Shown piece by piece: positions 1-5,240 of a DNA stretch of 6,070 bases. The stretch spans positions 1 to 6,070 of the forward strand of contig PKSW01000452.1 of NCBI GenBank assembly GCA_002869465.1. The letters run 5' to 3'. Position 1 is the stretch's first letter, and each line of letters begins with the position of its first letter. The position numbers and the translations under genes are program-made. The notes under the pieces are model-generated. The model saw only the letters and a program-made list of their open reading frames with translations. It did not search any database and was not told the DNA's origin. The DNA is from Marinilabiliales bacterium. Lineage in GTDB: Bacteria > Bacteroidota > Bacteroidia > Bacteroidales > F082.

Positions 1-615
1 GGCCAGTTTCAGATCATGTAAGCCAAAAGGTGTTGGCTCCGTAACAAGAATTACATAATCGACATCTTTAGTCGCTGCAATAACCGGGCAGGATGTTCCT
101 GGCGGCGAATCGTAAATCTGAATATAACTTCCATTCAATTGTTCGCTGATGTATTTCTGTGTCTTTTTAATTAGCGGAACCGCTTGCTCTTCACCTATAT
201 CAAGACGACTCTCGATAAAATGAAGGTGGTTGTTTTTAAGATGCTTCAACTTGCCCATTTTTTTGGGGATCATTGGTAAAGCATCAGTTGGACAAAGTTC
301 TGAACAGGCGTAACAAGCATGGCATAATTCAGGAAATACCATGATCATTTTACCCAGTTGAATCACCGCATTAAAATTGCAAACCTTTTGACATTCGCCG
401 CATAAAGTGCACTGATCTTCCTTCCAGTCAGGAACCATTTTAAAGGTATCTTCCTCGTGAATCAAATCAGCACGGATAAACAAGCCGGAATTAGGCTCTT
501 CCACATCCAGATCAGCCAAAATGACCTCTTGCTGTTCCGCTAAAAAACTGGCCAGGTTGACTGATAAAGTTGTTTTACCGGTTCCTCCTTTTCCGCTGGC
601 AATGGCAATCTTCAT
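1..615 (-). CDS. MinD-superfamily P-loop ATPase with inserted 2x[4Fe-4S] ferredoxin domain (3' end off window)
   Basis: I translated this frame by hand: 205 codons are open from the ATG at 613-615 to the window edge, so the C-terminus is missing (roughly a quarter, if the protein has the usual 280-290 residues). Residues 8-16 (GKGGTGKTT) form the deviant Walker A motif of MinD/Mrp ATPases, followed by a DLDVEEPN switch at 35-42. A ferredoxin module is inserted at about 65-115, with cysteines 69, 72, 75, 79 and 98, 101, 104, 108, the spacing expected for two [4Fe-4S] clusters. The ATPase fold resumes with DSPPGTSCP at 169-177 (Walker B region). Proteins of this architecture are cytoplasmic and usually occur as adjacent pairs next to NifX-like genes, for instance in the Desulfovibrio ORP locus. 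A role in ATP-driven metal or Fe-S cluster transfer is inferred. The gene begins 3 bp after the stop of the upstream NifX-like gene, so the two are co-transcribed. No Shine-Dalgarno is visible. Confidence 0.95.
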   Translation of the reverse strand, partial: MKIAIASGKGGTGKTTLSVNLASFLAEQQEVILADLDVEEPNSGLFIRADLIHEEDTFKMVPDWKEDQCTLCGECQKVCNFNAVIQLGKMIMVFPELCHACYACSELCPTDALPMIPKKMGKLKHLKNNHLHFIESRLDIGEEQAVPLIKKTQKYISEQLNGSYIQIYDSPPGTSCPVIAATKDVDYVILVTEPTPFGLHDLKLA

Positions 616-618
616 CCG

Positions 619-957
619 TTAGTGATCACAAAGGTTTTTACCACTGACCAATTGATTTGCCAGGAATTGTTCAACAAGGGCCCTGGGCGTATCAGAATTT
701 ACCCCTACGCATACTTCAATATTGTTTTGGGCAAATATTTCTTGTGCTTTCATCCCCATACCTCCTGAAATAATTGTACTCACTCCGTGCGAAGCCAGAA
801 ATATCGGGTAAGTTCCAGGCTCATGAACCGGAGGTTTTAAATACGCTATATTCAGTATTTTTTGATCTTCGGTCTCAATCACTGCAAATTGCTCACAATG
901 TCCGAAATGTGCACACAGTTTTCCATTGTTGGTTGGAACCGCAAATAATTTTTTCAT
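619..957 (-). CDS. NifX/NifB-C-like protein (dinitrogenase FeMo-cofactor family, canonical copy)
   Basis: This 112-residue protein matches the dinitrogenase iron-molybdenum cofactor family (PF02579: NifX, NafY, the C-terminus of NifB, and the orange protein ORP). Visible hallmarks are a short first strand (LFAVPT, 4-9), the CAHFGHCEQF loop at 15-24, and the PPVHEPGTYPIFLASHGV segment at 42-59, which leads into the glycine loop ISGGMG (63-68). Possible metal ligands are C15, H17, H20, C21, C83 and C110. Known family members bind or carry Fe-S or Mo-Fe-S/Mo-Cu-S clusters. No nitrogenase genes are in view, so a role as a cofactor carrier for another anaerobic metalloenzyme, or an ORP-like role, is more likely than nitrogen fixation. 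It starts 12 bp after the zinc-ribbon gene and ends 3 bp before the MinD-ferredoxin gene, so it sits in the middle of one transcript. No Shine-Dalgarno is evident. Confidence 0.93.
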   Translation of the reverse strand: MKKLFAVPTNNGKLCAHFGHCEQFAVIETEDQKILNIAYLKPPVHEPGTYPIFLASHGVSTIISGGMGMKAQEIFAQNNIEVCVGVNSDTPRALVEQFLANQLVSGKNLCDH

Positions 958-969
958 ATTCAGTTGTTT

Positions 970-1185
970 TTATTTTTTTAATAGTTCTTCTCTAATCATA
1001 GTATGTCCGCATTTCGGACATTTAATTGTTGTGCATTTTACGCCTCTTTTATGCGGTATTTTTTCACCACATTTAATACAAGCACAATAACTTCCAGGGC
1101 CAAATGCACCTCCTTTGTTTCTTCCTTTTCCTCCAGCTCTTCCATCATTTTTAACTAGTTCTGAATTCATTTCTTTTTCTTTCAT
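970..1185 (-). CDS. small Cys-rich zinc-ribbon-like protein
   Basis: This 71-residue protein has a basic, glycine-rich N-terminal half (GRAGGKGRNKGGAFGPG, 15-31) and a cysteine-rich C-terminal half with C34, C36, C39, H45, C51, C56 and C59. The CxC-x2-C and CPKC pairs look like the two knuckles of a zinc ribbon or rubredoxin-like metal site, with one or two spare ligands. Uncharacterised small proteins of this GxGPGxxCxCxxCG...CPxCGxxM type occur beside NifX/MinD genes in anaerobes. I do not know a tested function. A role as a metal-binding or electron-carrying accessory factor is inferred. The start at 1185 lies 2 bp after the radical SAM stop, which suggests coupling. Met6 (1170) is an alternative start preceded by an A-rich stretch. 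Neither start has a clear Shine-Dalgarno. Confidence 0.85.
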   Translation of the reverse strand: MKEKEMNSELVKNDGRAGGKGRNKGGAFGPGSYCACIKCGEKIPHKRGVKCTTIKCPKCGHTMIREELLKK

Positions 1186-1187
1186 CT

Positions 1188-2150
1188 CTAATTATTTTTA
1201 AATTGATAAAACAATCCTCTTTTTTGTCTTTTAATTTCAACTTTATCTTCTGCTTCTAATACATCCAGATATTTATTTATTTCATTAATATGGGACCCAA
1301 GTATTTCAGAAAGATCTTCTATGGTACAAGGTCTTCTGGCCAGGGTTTCCAGAATAGCTGACTCAAAATCCGTTCGGTAAGAAAGAATATTTTTACGCTT
1401 CAAAGTCGTTGCAATAATCTCTACATGATCCATCTCCCAGAAGTCAACAATTCTTTTTAGTTCCATATGGGTTGCCGCTCGAATATCTTCAATAGTTCCG
1501 GGCCTGTCAAGGGAATTCAGTTGTATAATGTCAGGTTGTATTTGTAGAAATGCATTCTTGAATGCAATTAATTCTTCCTTGCTGTCGTTAAAACCGGGGA
1601 TGATAAATACTTCGAGCCATATCTTTCCTTTGTATTCGTCTCTGAAATTCTGAAGTCCTTTGATATATTGGTTTAGTCTCAGCGAATGATGTGGCCTGTT
1701 TATTTTTTGAAAAGAACTTTCAATAGCCGCATCAAGTGACGGAAGTACAATATCAGCTTCCACTATTTCTTTTCTCACGTCTTTTCTTGATAATAGTGTG
1801 CCGTTTGTTAATACTGCTATAGGAATAGTTGGTTTTTTACTTTTTATAAATTTTAACGCATCACCGATGCGAATATTTAGTGTAGGTTCGCCTGCTCCTG
1901 AAAAAGTAATATAATCAGGATCGGGGTTATGTATAAAATAATGTGCCAGTTCTTTGGCTATTTTTTCAAAGGGAATGTATTCTTTTCGGTCAGTAGTTAA
2001 TTTGGTGGTAGGGCCACATTCACAGTAAACACAATCAAGTGAACATAGCTTATGGGGCACAAGATCTACACCCAGTGACATACCAAGGCGGCGAGAGGGT
2101 ACCGGTCCAAAGATGTATTTATACATGATACTGTTCACTGAATGAATCAT
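1188..2150 (-). CDS. radical SAM protein, COG0731 type, with C-terminal winged-helix-like region
   Basis: Numbered from the ATG at 2148-2150 the protein has 320 residues. It opens with FGPVPSRRLGMSLGVDLVP (14-32), characteristic of the COG0731 Fe-S oxidoreductase group. The radical SAM CxxxCxxC triad follows at C36, C40 and C43, with an extra C45. FSGAGEPTL (83-91) is the SAM-binding GGE-like motif. The last ~60 residues look like a small winged-helix domain (LARRPCTIEDLSEILG and a basic wing). The enzyme should bind a [4Fe-4S] cluster and cleave SAM in the cytoplasm; its substrate is unknown. The CGGC gene's stop codon shares one base with this ATG (TGATG), which supports this start by translational coupling. 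A TTG one codon upstream (2153) and Met9 (2126, close to the usual family start) are alternatives. The operon context suggests a role in cofactor or metal-cluster chemistry. Confidence 0.93.
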   Translation of the reverse strand: MIHSVNSIMYKYIFGPVPSRRLGMSLGVDLVPHKLCSLDCVYCECGPTTKLTTDRKEYIPFEKIAKELAHYFIHNPDPDYITFSGAGEPTLNIRIGDALKFIKSKKPTIPIAVLTNGTLLSRKDVRKEIVEADIVLPSLDAAIESSFQKINRPHHSLRLNQYIKGLQNFRDEYKGKIWLEVFIIPGFNDSKEELIAFKNAFLQIQPDIIQLNSLDRPGTIEDIRAATHMELKRIVDFWEMDHVEIIATTLKRKNILSYRTDFESAILETLARRPCTIEDLSEILGSHINEINKYLDVLEAEDKVEIKRQKRGLFYQFKNN

Positions 2151-2596
2151 CAATTGTATGCAATTCGCGTTTCTTCGTCAGCAATTGTTGGCTGAATAAA
2201 ATCTTCCCATACCAGTGATTCTGATGATTCCCAACTTCCAATTTTTGAATGAAGCTCATAGTATTTTTGTGGAATCGGATGTGTGCCTATAATTACTTTT
2301 AATCCATATTTTTCTCTTATGAGATTTTTAAAGTCATTTAAATAGGGGCATGGTGGATAACCTACAATGGTGCCGGTGGCAAAATGAATTACTTCTACAC
2401 CGTTCTTCATCATTTCTTCAGGTACATATTCCACATTGCCGCCTGGGCATCCACCACAAGTTGTATATCCAACTACATCAAGTGGCTCATTTTTAGAGTA
2501 GATACTGAAAGCTCCTTCACGGTTTTTTATGGCTTTGAAACATTTGCCACCGGCACAGTTTCGATATCGATCACAGATAATAATTCCGATTTTCAT
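2150..2596 (-). CDS. CGGC-domain putative metal-binding protein
   Basis: This 148-residue protein carries the name-giving motif C47-G-G-C50 followed by PGGN (51-54), and matches the CGGC domain family (PF08821). Further conserved-looking cysteines are C8, C14 and C19 near the N-terminus and C83 in GYPPCPY, with a histidine in the IGTHPIP segment. The family is predicted to bind metal, but no reaction is established that I know of. The Cys set resembles a site for a metal ion or Fe-S cluster. It is predicted to be cytoplasmic, with no signal peptide or membrane segment. The gene ends in a one-base TGATG overlap with the radical SAM gene, a sign that the two products are made together. It is preceded by a 119-bp gap containing an inverted repeat, so a separate promoter or control point here is possible. 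Confidence 0.92.
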   Translation of the reverse strand: MKIGIIICDRYRNCAGGKCFKAIKNREGAFSIYSKNEPLDVVGYTTCGGCPGGNVEYVPEEMMKNGVEVIHFATGTIVGYPPCPYLNDFKNLIREKYGLKVIIGTHPIPQKYYELHSKIGSWESSESLVWEDFIQPTIADEETRIAYN

Positions 2597-2630
2597 TTTT
2601 TAATTTTTATAACGTGTTTTTATAATGAAC

Positions 2631-2678
2631 CAAATCAATCTTTATCAAAATCACCATATCGATTTTGATTGGGATTTG
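2631..2678. repeat. inverted repeat in the oxidoreductase-CGGC gap
   Basis: In the 119-bp gap (2597-2715) between two minus-strand genes, ATCAAAATC (2644-2652) and GATTTTGAT (2661-2669) are perfect 9-bp inverted arms around an 8-nt loop. Outer arms CAAATC (2631-2636) and GATTTG (2673-2678) add a second, imperfectly aligned layer. On the transcribed strand no T-run follows the stem, so it does not look like an intrinsic terminator. It could be an operator, or an mRNA structure that sets relative expression within the operon. I found no exact TAnnTTTG promoter element in this gap. Confidence 0.5.
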
Positions 2679-2715
2679 TATCTGATTAAAAGGATCTGTA
2701 TGGTTTCCGAATTTG

Positions 2716-4080
2716 TTAACTAGCATGCGCAAACATAATTTTGGAAGACGCATTTTCAGCAGCTTTTATTAATGGATAGCCCGCAGGTGATGCGGTAAGT
2801 AAAGGATGCGTGCCAATTTGGGCAGTCAATAGAGAATTGATCGTCATCCTGTTTTCAATGATAATACCTATTGTATTGGTCAATTCTCCAATGGATAATC
2901 CGCCCATTACTTCGCCCCCAAGTATTACGCCTGCTTCTTTTCCGACGATCAGTTTAACAAATTGTTTGTGTGCATCTTTCAGTGTCCCAGGGTGTCTGTC
3001 TATTCCCTCAAAAACACCGGTTACAATATCAAAACCCTCTTCTCGGGCTTCCGTTTCGGTTAATCCAGCCACTCCAAAACCGTTATTGCCAATTGCAGTT
3101 GCAAAAATGGAAATGGTGCCGCTAAAGGTTTTTATAGCTGATAATTTGTACAGATTCATGCCCGCAATTCTGGCTTCGGCGCAGGCAGTTGAGGCCAGCA
3201 TGATGGGGCTGGGTTTCCTCGTGACAAAATTTCGTTTTTCAGCACAGTCGCCAATTGCAAAAATGTCGGTGTCTTCCGTACGCATATATTCATCAACTCT
3301 TATGAATCCTAAACTGGTTAATGGCAAGCCTGCGTCAGAAGCAAGTTTGATATTTGGCGTGTAGCCCAGTGAAAGAACCACAGCATCAGCTTCAATCTTT
3401 TCACCATTTTCGAGTAAAACCCCTTCAACCTTCTCTTTTCCTATTATTTCTTTGACACTTATACCGGTGTGTATTTTTACACCTCGTTCTTTCAATATAT
3501 TTTCAGCTACTACGGATACATCTGCATCGAAAGCCAGGCCAAGAATATTGGGCAGTTTTTCAATAAGCGTCACATCTTTGCCAGCTTTTGTCAGCTCATC
3601 TGACATTTCAACACCTATAAAACCGGCGCCGATTGTAACTACTTTTTGGCATCCGTTTAATTTGGATTGCATCTCGTCGAGATACATTTTATTCTTAGGA
3701 ACCGTAAATACATTTATTAAATCGCCACCTTTAAGCCAACCTGGTTTTGTTGGTAATGAACCGGTGCCTATTACAAGTTTGTCATAAATAATTTCTTCTC
3801 CATTCTTAAGTTGAACACTTTTGCTTTTACGGTTAATTGAAACTGCTTCATCATAAATGGTAGTAATACCAGCTGAATCAAACATTTTCTCTGCTGGAAG
3901 AATATCTTTATCCGTACTTCCTACCGAGCCAAAAACATAGGGTATGCCGCATGGGATAAGCGTTTTATTCATCATTGTTACAACAGTGACTTTTTTCTCA
4001 GGATAGATTCGTTTTCCTGTTGTTGCTGCAACTAATCCTGCTGCACTGCTTCCTATTACCAAAACATCTGTTTTAAGCAT
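2716..4080 (-). CDS. FAD-dependent NAD(P)H oxidoreductase, NADH oxidase/CoA-disulfide reductase class
   Basis: This 454-residue flavoprotein is full length for its class. Domains in order: an FAD-binding Rossmann fold with GSSAAG at 10-15; a single redox-active cysteine C44 in LIPCGIPY, the position of the catalytic cysteine in Nox and CoA-disulfide reductases; an NAD(P)-binding fold with GAGFIGVE at 151-158 and acidic E174, which favours NADH; the second FAD motif DIFAIGDCAE at 272-281; and a C-terminal dimerisation domain from about 320. The C-terminus has the THPLLTASPAGYPL signature of this subgroup. Family members reduce O2, peroxide, CoA-disulfide or polysulfide through the cysteine; which applies here cannot be decided. 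In this operon it may supply electrons for metal-sulfur chemistry or protect it from oxidants (inference). It starts 51 bp after the divergent NifX gene and is followed by a 119-bp gap. Confidence 0.93.
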   Translation of the reverse strand: MLKTDVLVIGSSAAGLVAATTGKRIYPEKKVTVVTMMNKTLIPCGIPYVFGSVGSTDKDILPAEKMFDSAGITTIYDEAVSINRKSKSVQLKNGEEIIYDKLVIGTGSLPTKPGWLKGGDLINVFTVPKNKMYLDEMQSKLNGCQKVVTIGAGFIGVEMSDELTKAGKDVTLIEKLPNILGLAFDADVSVVAENILKERGVKIHTGISVKEIIGKEKVEGVLLENGEKIEADAVVLSLGYTPNIKLASDAGLPLTSLGFIRVDEYMRTEDTDIFAIGDCAEKRNFVTRKPSPIMLASTACAEARIAGMNLYKLSAIKTFSGTISIFATAIGNNGFGVAGLTETEAREEGFDIVTGVFEGIDRHPGTLKDAHKQFVKLIVGKEAGVILGGEVMGGLSIGELTNTIGIIIENRMTINSLLTAQIGTHPLLTASPAGYPLIKAAENASSKIMFAHAS

Positions 4081-4131
4081 TTCTTTATTTCTTTTGTAAA
4101 CTATTTTTTATTGTATTAAAATTCCCAGTTT

Positions 4132-4488
4132 TTATTTATGGGCTGATTGAATTTCATTGTCACATACTTCGGCATTTGTTTCCAGTTCTGCTTTTATAAA
4201 TTCATTAATTAAAAGGGTAGCTTCTTTTTTCTCAACACCAACGAATACATTAATTTTCAAACAATTGAACTTATTAATGGTGTCGTGAGTCATTTTATGC
4301 GCGATTACGTCAGTAACACCGTTTATCGCCAGCCAAAATGGAAAAAGCCCGAACTGGTGATGCGGTGCCGTTATTAATTTCTCATCCAATACTTTTTGAT
4401 TTTCTATTGTGAAAATTTTAAATTGAAAACAATGCTCGAAAACATTTCCCAATACATTGTTTTCAGTAGGTATCGCAACATTTTTCAT
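4132..4488 (-). CDS. divergent NifX-like protein (dinitrogenase FeMo-cofactor family paralogue)
   Basis: This 118-residue protein aligns end to end with the NifX-like protein at 619-957. Shared features are the VAIPTENN first strand, the E-H19-C20-x-Q-F core, the PHHQFGLFPFWLAINGV segment (42-58, matching PPVHEPGTYPIFLASHGV) and the VFVGV strand. Two hallmark sites are changed. The HFGHC loop reads VFEHC, and the glycine loop ISGGMG reads IAHKMTH (62-68), replacing the glycines with polar residues and two histidines. Histidines 19, 43, 44, 64 and 68 make it unusually His-rich for the family. It may bind a different metal or cluster, or act as a partner of the canonical copy (inference). The 81-bp gap after the DUF5320 gene shows no clear terminator or promoter, so it is probably on the same transcript. 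No Shine-Dalgarno is visible. Confidence 0.85.
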   Translation of the reverse strand: MKNVAIPTENNVLGNVFEHCFQFKIFTIENQKVLDEKLITAPHHQFGLFPFWLAINGVTDVIAHKMTHDTINKFNCLKINVFVGVEKKEATLLINEFIKAELETNAEVCDNEIQSAHK

Positions 4489-4569
4489 GGGTGTGATTTG
4501 GATATAAATTTCCTTTACCGAGTTCTAATATTTCAGTTAAATGCTAAGTGCAATCCTTTTTAAAACGCC

Positions 4570-4764
4570 TTACATTTCCTTATCTGCTTCTATGTCGTTT
4601 CTTCGATTCCAAAACCCCCTGTTTCTTCCTGCACCTCTTCGTCCGAAACCTCCTCTCCACCATCTTCCCGGCCTATCTTCGTTTGCATTCTTATTGCAAT
4701 CACCTAATCCTTTACCGGTTTTAGGTCCTTTTCCTTCGGGTCCTGTTTTGTCTAATCTTGGCAT
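4570..4764 (-). CDS. DUF5320-type small Gly/Arg-rich protein
   Basis: This 64-residue protein begins MPRLDKTGPEGKGPKTGKGLGDC, the signature N-terminus of DUF5320 proteins (MPxxDGTGPxGxGPxTGxGxGxC). It continues with a very basic Gly/Arg/Trp-rich stretch (31-55) and a short acidic tail. It has one cysteine (C23) and lacks the coiled-coil tail that many family members carry. Its function is unknown; the family recurs next to NifX/MinD genes in anaerobic bacteria and archaea. Two ATGs are adjacent (4765-4767 and 4762-4764). The second was chosen because it gives the family-standard start and lies 5 nt from a strong AAGGAGG, while the first is only 2 nt away. It is the first gene of the minus-strand operon. 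The cationic low-complexity region suggests binding to nucleic acid, an acidic protein or a mineral cluster, but this is speculation. Confidence 0.82.
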   Translation of the reverse strand: MPRLDKTGPEGKGPKTGKGLGDCNKNANEDRPGRWWRGGFGRRGAGRNRGFWNRRNDIEADKEM

Positions 4765-4769
4765 CATAA

Positions 4770-4776
4770 CCTCCTT
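4770..4776 (-). promoter_or_regulatory. strong Shine-Dalgarno of the DUF5320 gene
   Basis: The minus strand reads AAGGAGG, with 5 nt to the second ATG (4764). It is the only strong Shine-Dalgarno at any gene start in the window; the other starts are preceded by A/T-rich or unremarkable sequence, as is common in Bacteroidota. It decides the start codon in favour of 4764 and suggests that this tiny protein is made in excess of the downstream products. Confidence 0.8.
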
Positions 4777-4812
4777 TTTTTATTTAATTCTTAATGAATA
4801 GAAACTTATATG

Positions 4813-4820
4813 CAAAATTA
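4813..4820 (-). promoter_or_regulatory. Bacteroidota-type -7 element for the minus-strand operon
   Basis: The minus strand reads TAATTTTG, an exact match to the TAnnTTTG -7 element of Bacteroidota primary sigma factor promoters. Transcription would begin near 4806-4810, leaving a leader of about 45 nt that ends in the strong Shine-Dalgarno. No TTTG -33 element lies at the usual 19-21 bp spacing (one occurs 12 bp away), so activator dependence is plausible. Assignment is by motif only. Confidence 0.45.
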
Positions 4821-4875
4821 CTTTTAGATCAGCAAACAGGGCTGAAAAGCTGATGATTAAGCCTTAACTGAAGTA

Positions 4876-4889
4876 TTGAGATTTCTCAA
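4876..4889. promoter_or_regulatory. FNR-like palindromic operator candidate
   Basis: TTGAGATTTCTCAA is a perfect 14-bp palindrome in the TTGAx-N4-xTCAA layout of FNR/CRP-superfamily sites (FNR consensus TTGAT-N4-ATCAA). Its centre (4882.5) is about 72-77 bp upstream of the start predicted from the 4813-4820 element, close to the -71.5 class I activator position. The adjacent gene encodes an FNR-like protein, which makes it the natural candidate binder. Binding is inferred. Confidence 0.5.
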
Positions 4890-4937
4890 CCTTTTTATTG
4901 ATATCGGTAATAATATTCTTGTAAACGGCAATATTGA

Positions 4938-4951
4938 TACAATCTATTGTA
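4938..4951. promoter_or_regulatory. second 6+2+6 palindrome, operator candidate
   Basis: TACAATCTATTGTA is a perfect 14-bp palindrome with the same 6-2-6 layout as the one at 4876-4889 but a different half-site. The two centres are 62 bp apart, close to six helical turns, so two dimers would lie on nearly the same face of the DNA. An 8-bp palindrome CAATATTG (4929-4936) lies just beside it. The half-site ATTGTA recurs at 4962-4967. The binding protein is unknown. Confidence 0.35.
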
Positions 4952-5073
4952 CAGCCTTTTTATTGTAGTTTGATGTTAGCCCAATTTTCGGATTGCATGT
5001 AGATTTATAACTCAATTCCTTATTTTGGATGTTTGTTGAATATGACAGAGCCTCTCGATTCCATTTCATGAAC

Positions 5074-5084
5074 TTGTATTACAA
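5074..5084. repeat. TTGTA-T-TACAA palindrome
   Basis: Perfect 5-bp arms, TTGTA and TACAA, flank a single T. The arms share the TTGTA/TACAA words of the palindrome at 4938-4951 with different spacing. It overlaps the minus-strand TAATTTTG copy at 5082-5089 and lies about 110 bp upstream of the start predicted for the regulator gene. In AT-rich DNA an 11-bp palindrome can arise by chance. Confidence 0.25.
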
Positions 5085-5179
5085 AATTAATTCAATAGTT
5101 TGTCTTAGATCTGATAATAAGCTGTGTAGATAATAATTTATTTCATGATATTATTCAATCCTAAGATTCATATAAATAC

Positions 5180-5187
5180 TAATTTTG
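5180..5187 (+). promoter_or_regulatory. Bacteroidota-type -7 element for the Crp/Fnr regulator gene
   Basis: TAATTTTG matches TAnnTTTG exactly and lies 53 bp upstream of the ATG at 5241, giving a predicted leader of about 45-50 nt. No TTTG -33 element is present at the usual distance. The same octamer faces the divergent operon at 4813-4820. Confidence 0.45.
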
Positions 5188-5240
5188 TATTGATTTAAAG
5201 CGGTGTCAAAATTCAGATACGATTTAAAGAAAGTGAAGCG

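Larger units (their letters stand above)
4768..5240. other. 473-bp divergent intergenic control region
   Basis: No credible coding sequence was seen here on either strand. The region separates the minus-strand operon from the plus-strand regulator. It holds a -7-like octamer facing each gene (4813-4820 minus, 5180-5187 plus), a third copy on the minus strand at 5082-5089, two perfect 6+2+6 palindromes (4876-4889 and 4938-4951), a TTGTA-T-TACAA palindrome (5074-5084), and a possible ATCAGC...GCTGAT inverted repeat (4828-4854). The base composition is markedly AT-rich. Confidence 0.7.

Noticed and set aside
774..995. Plus-strand open frame of 73 codons
   Set aside because: It lies opposite the NifX-like and zinc-ribbon genes, which have clear family motifs; its translation has none.
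2151..2153. TTG as the start codon of the radical SAM gene
   Set aside because: The adjacent ATG at 2148-2150 overlaps the upstream stop in the usual coupling arrangement, and the TTG adds only one residue.
2384..2668. Plus-strand open frame of 94 codons
   Set aside because: It is antisense to the CGGC gene, runs through the intergenic inverted repeat, and shows no recognisable domain.
2644..2669. Intrinsic terminator after the flavoprotein gene
   Set aside because: The stem is AT-rich and no run of T follows it on the transcribed strand.
2810..3787. Two plus-strand open frames (184 codons from 2810, 111 codons from 3452)
   Set aside because: Both are antisense to the flavoprotein gene, and their Ser/Pro-rich translations look like the mirror of its codons.
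619..4488. Nitrogen fixation gene cluster
   Set aside because: NifX-family proteins alone do not indicate nitrogenase; no nifHDK, nifE, nifN or complete nifB is visible, and the family is widespread in non-fixing anaerobes.
4541..4801. Plus-strand open frame of 86 codons, Pro/Leu-rich
   Set aside because: It mirrors the Gly/Arg-rich DUF5320 gene, which has a strong Shine-Dalgarno and a family signature on the other strand.
4768..5240. Sigma54 (-24/-12) promoter, expected by analogy with the Desulfovibrio ORP locus
   Set aside because: No GG-N10-GC pair in a convincing context was found by eye, and the local regulator is of the Crp/Fnr family, not a sigma54 activator.
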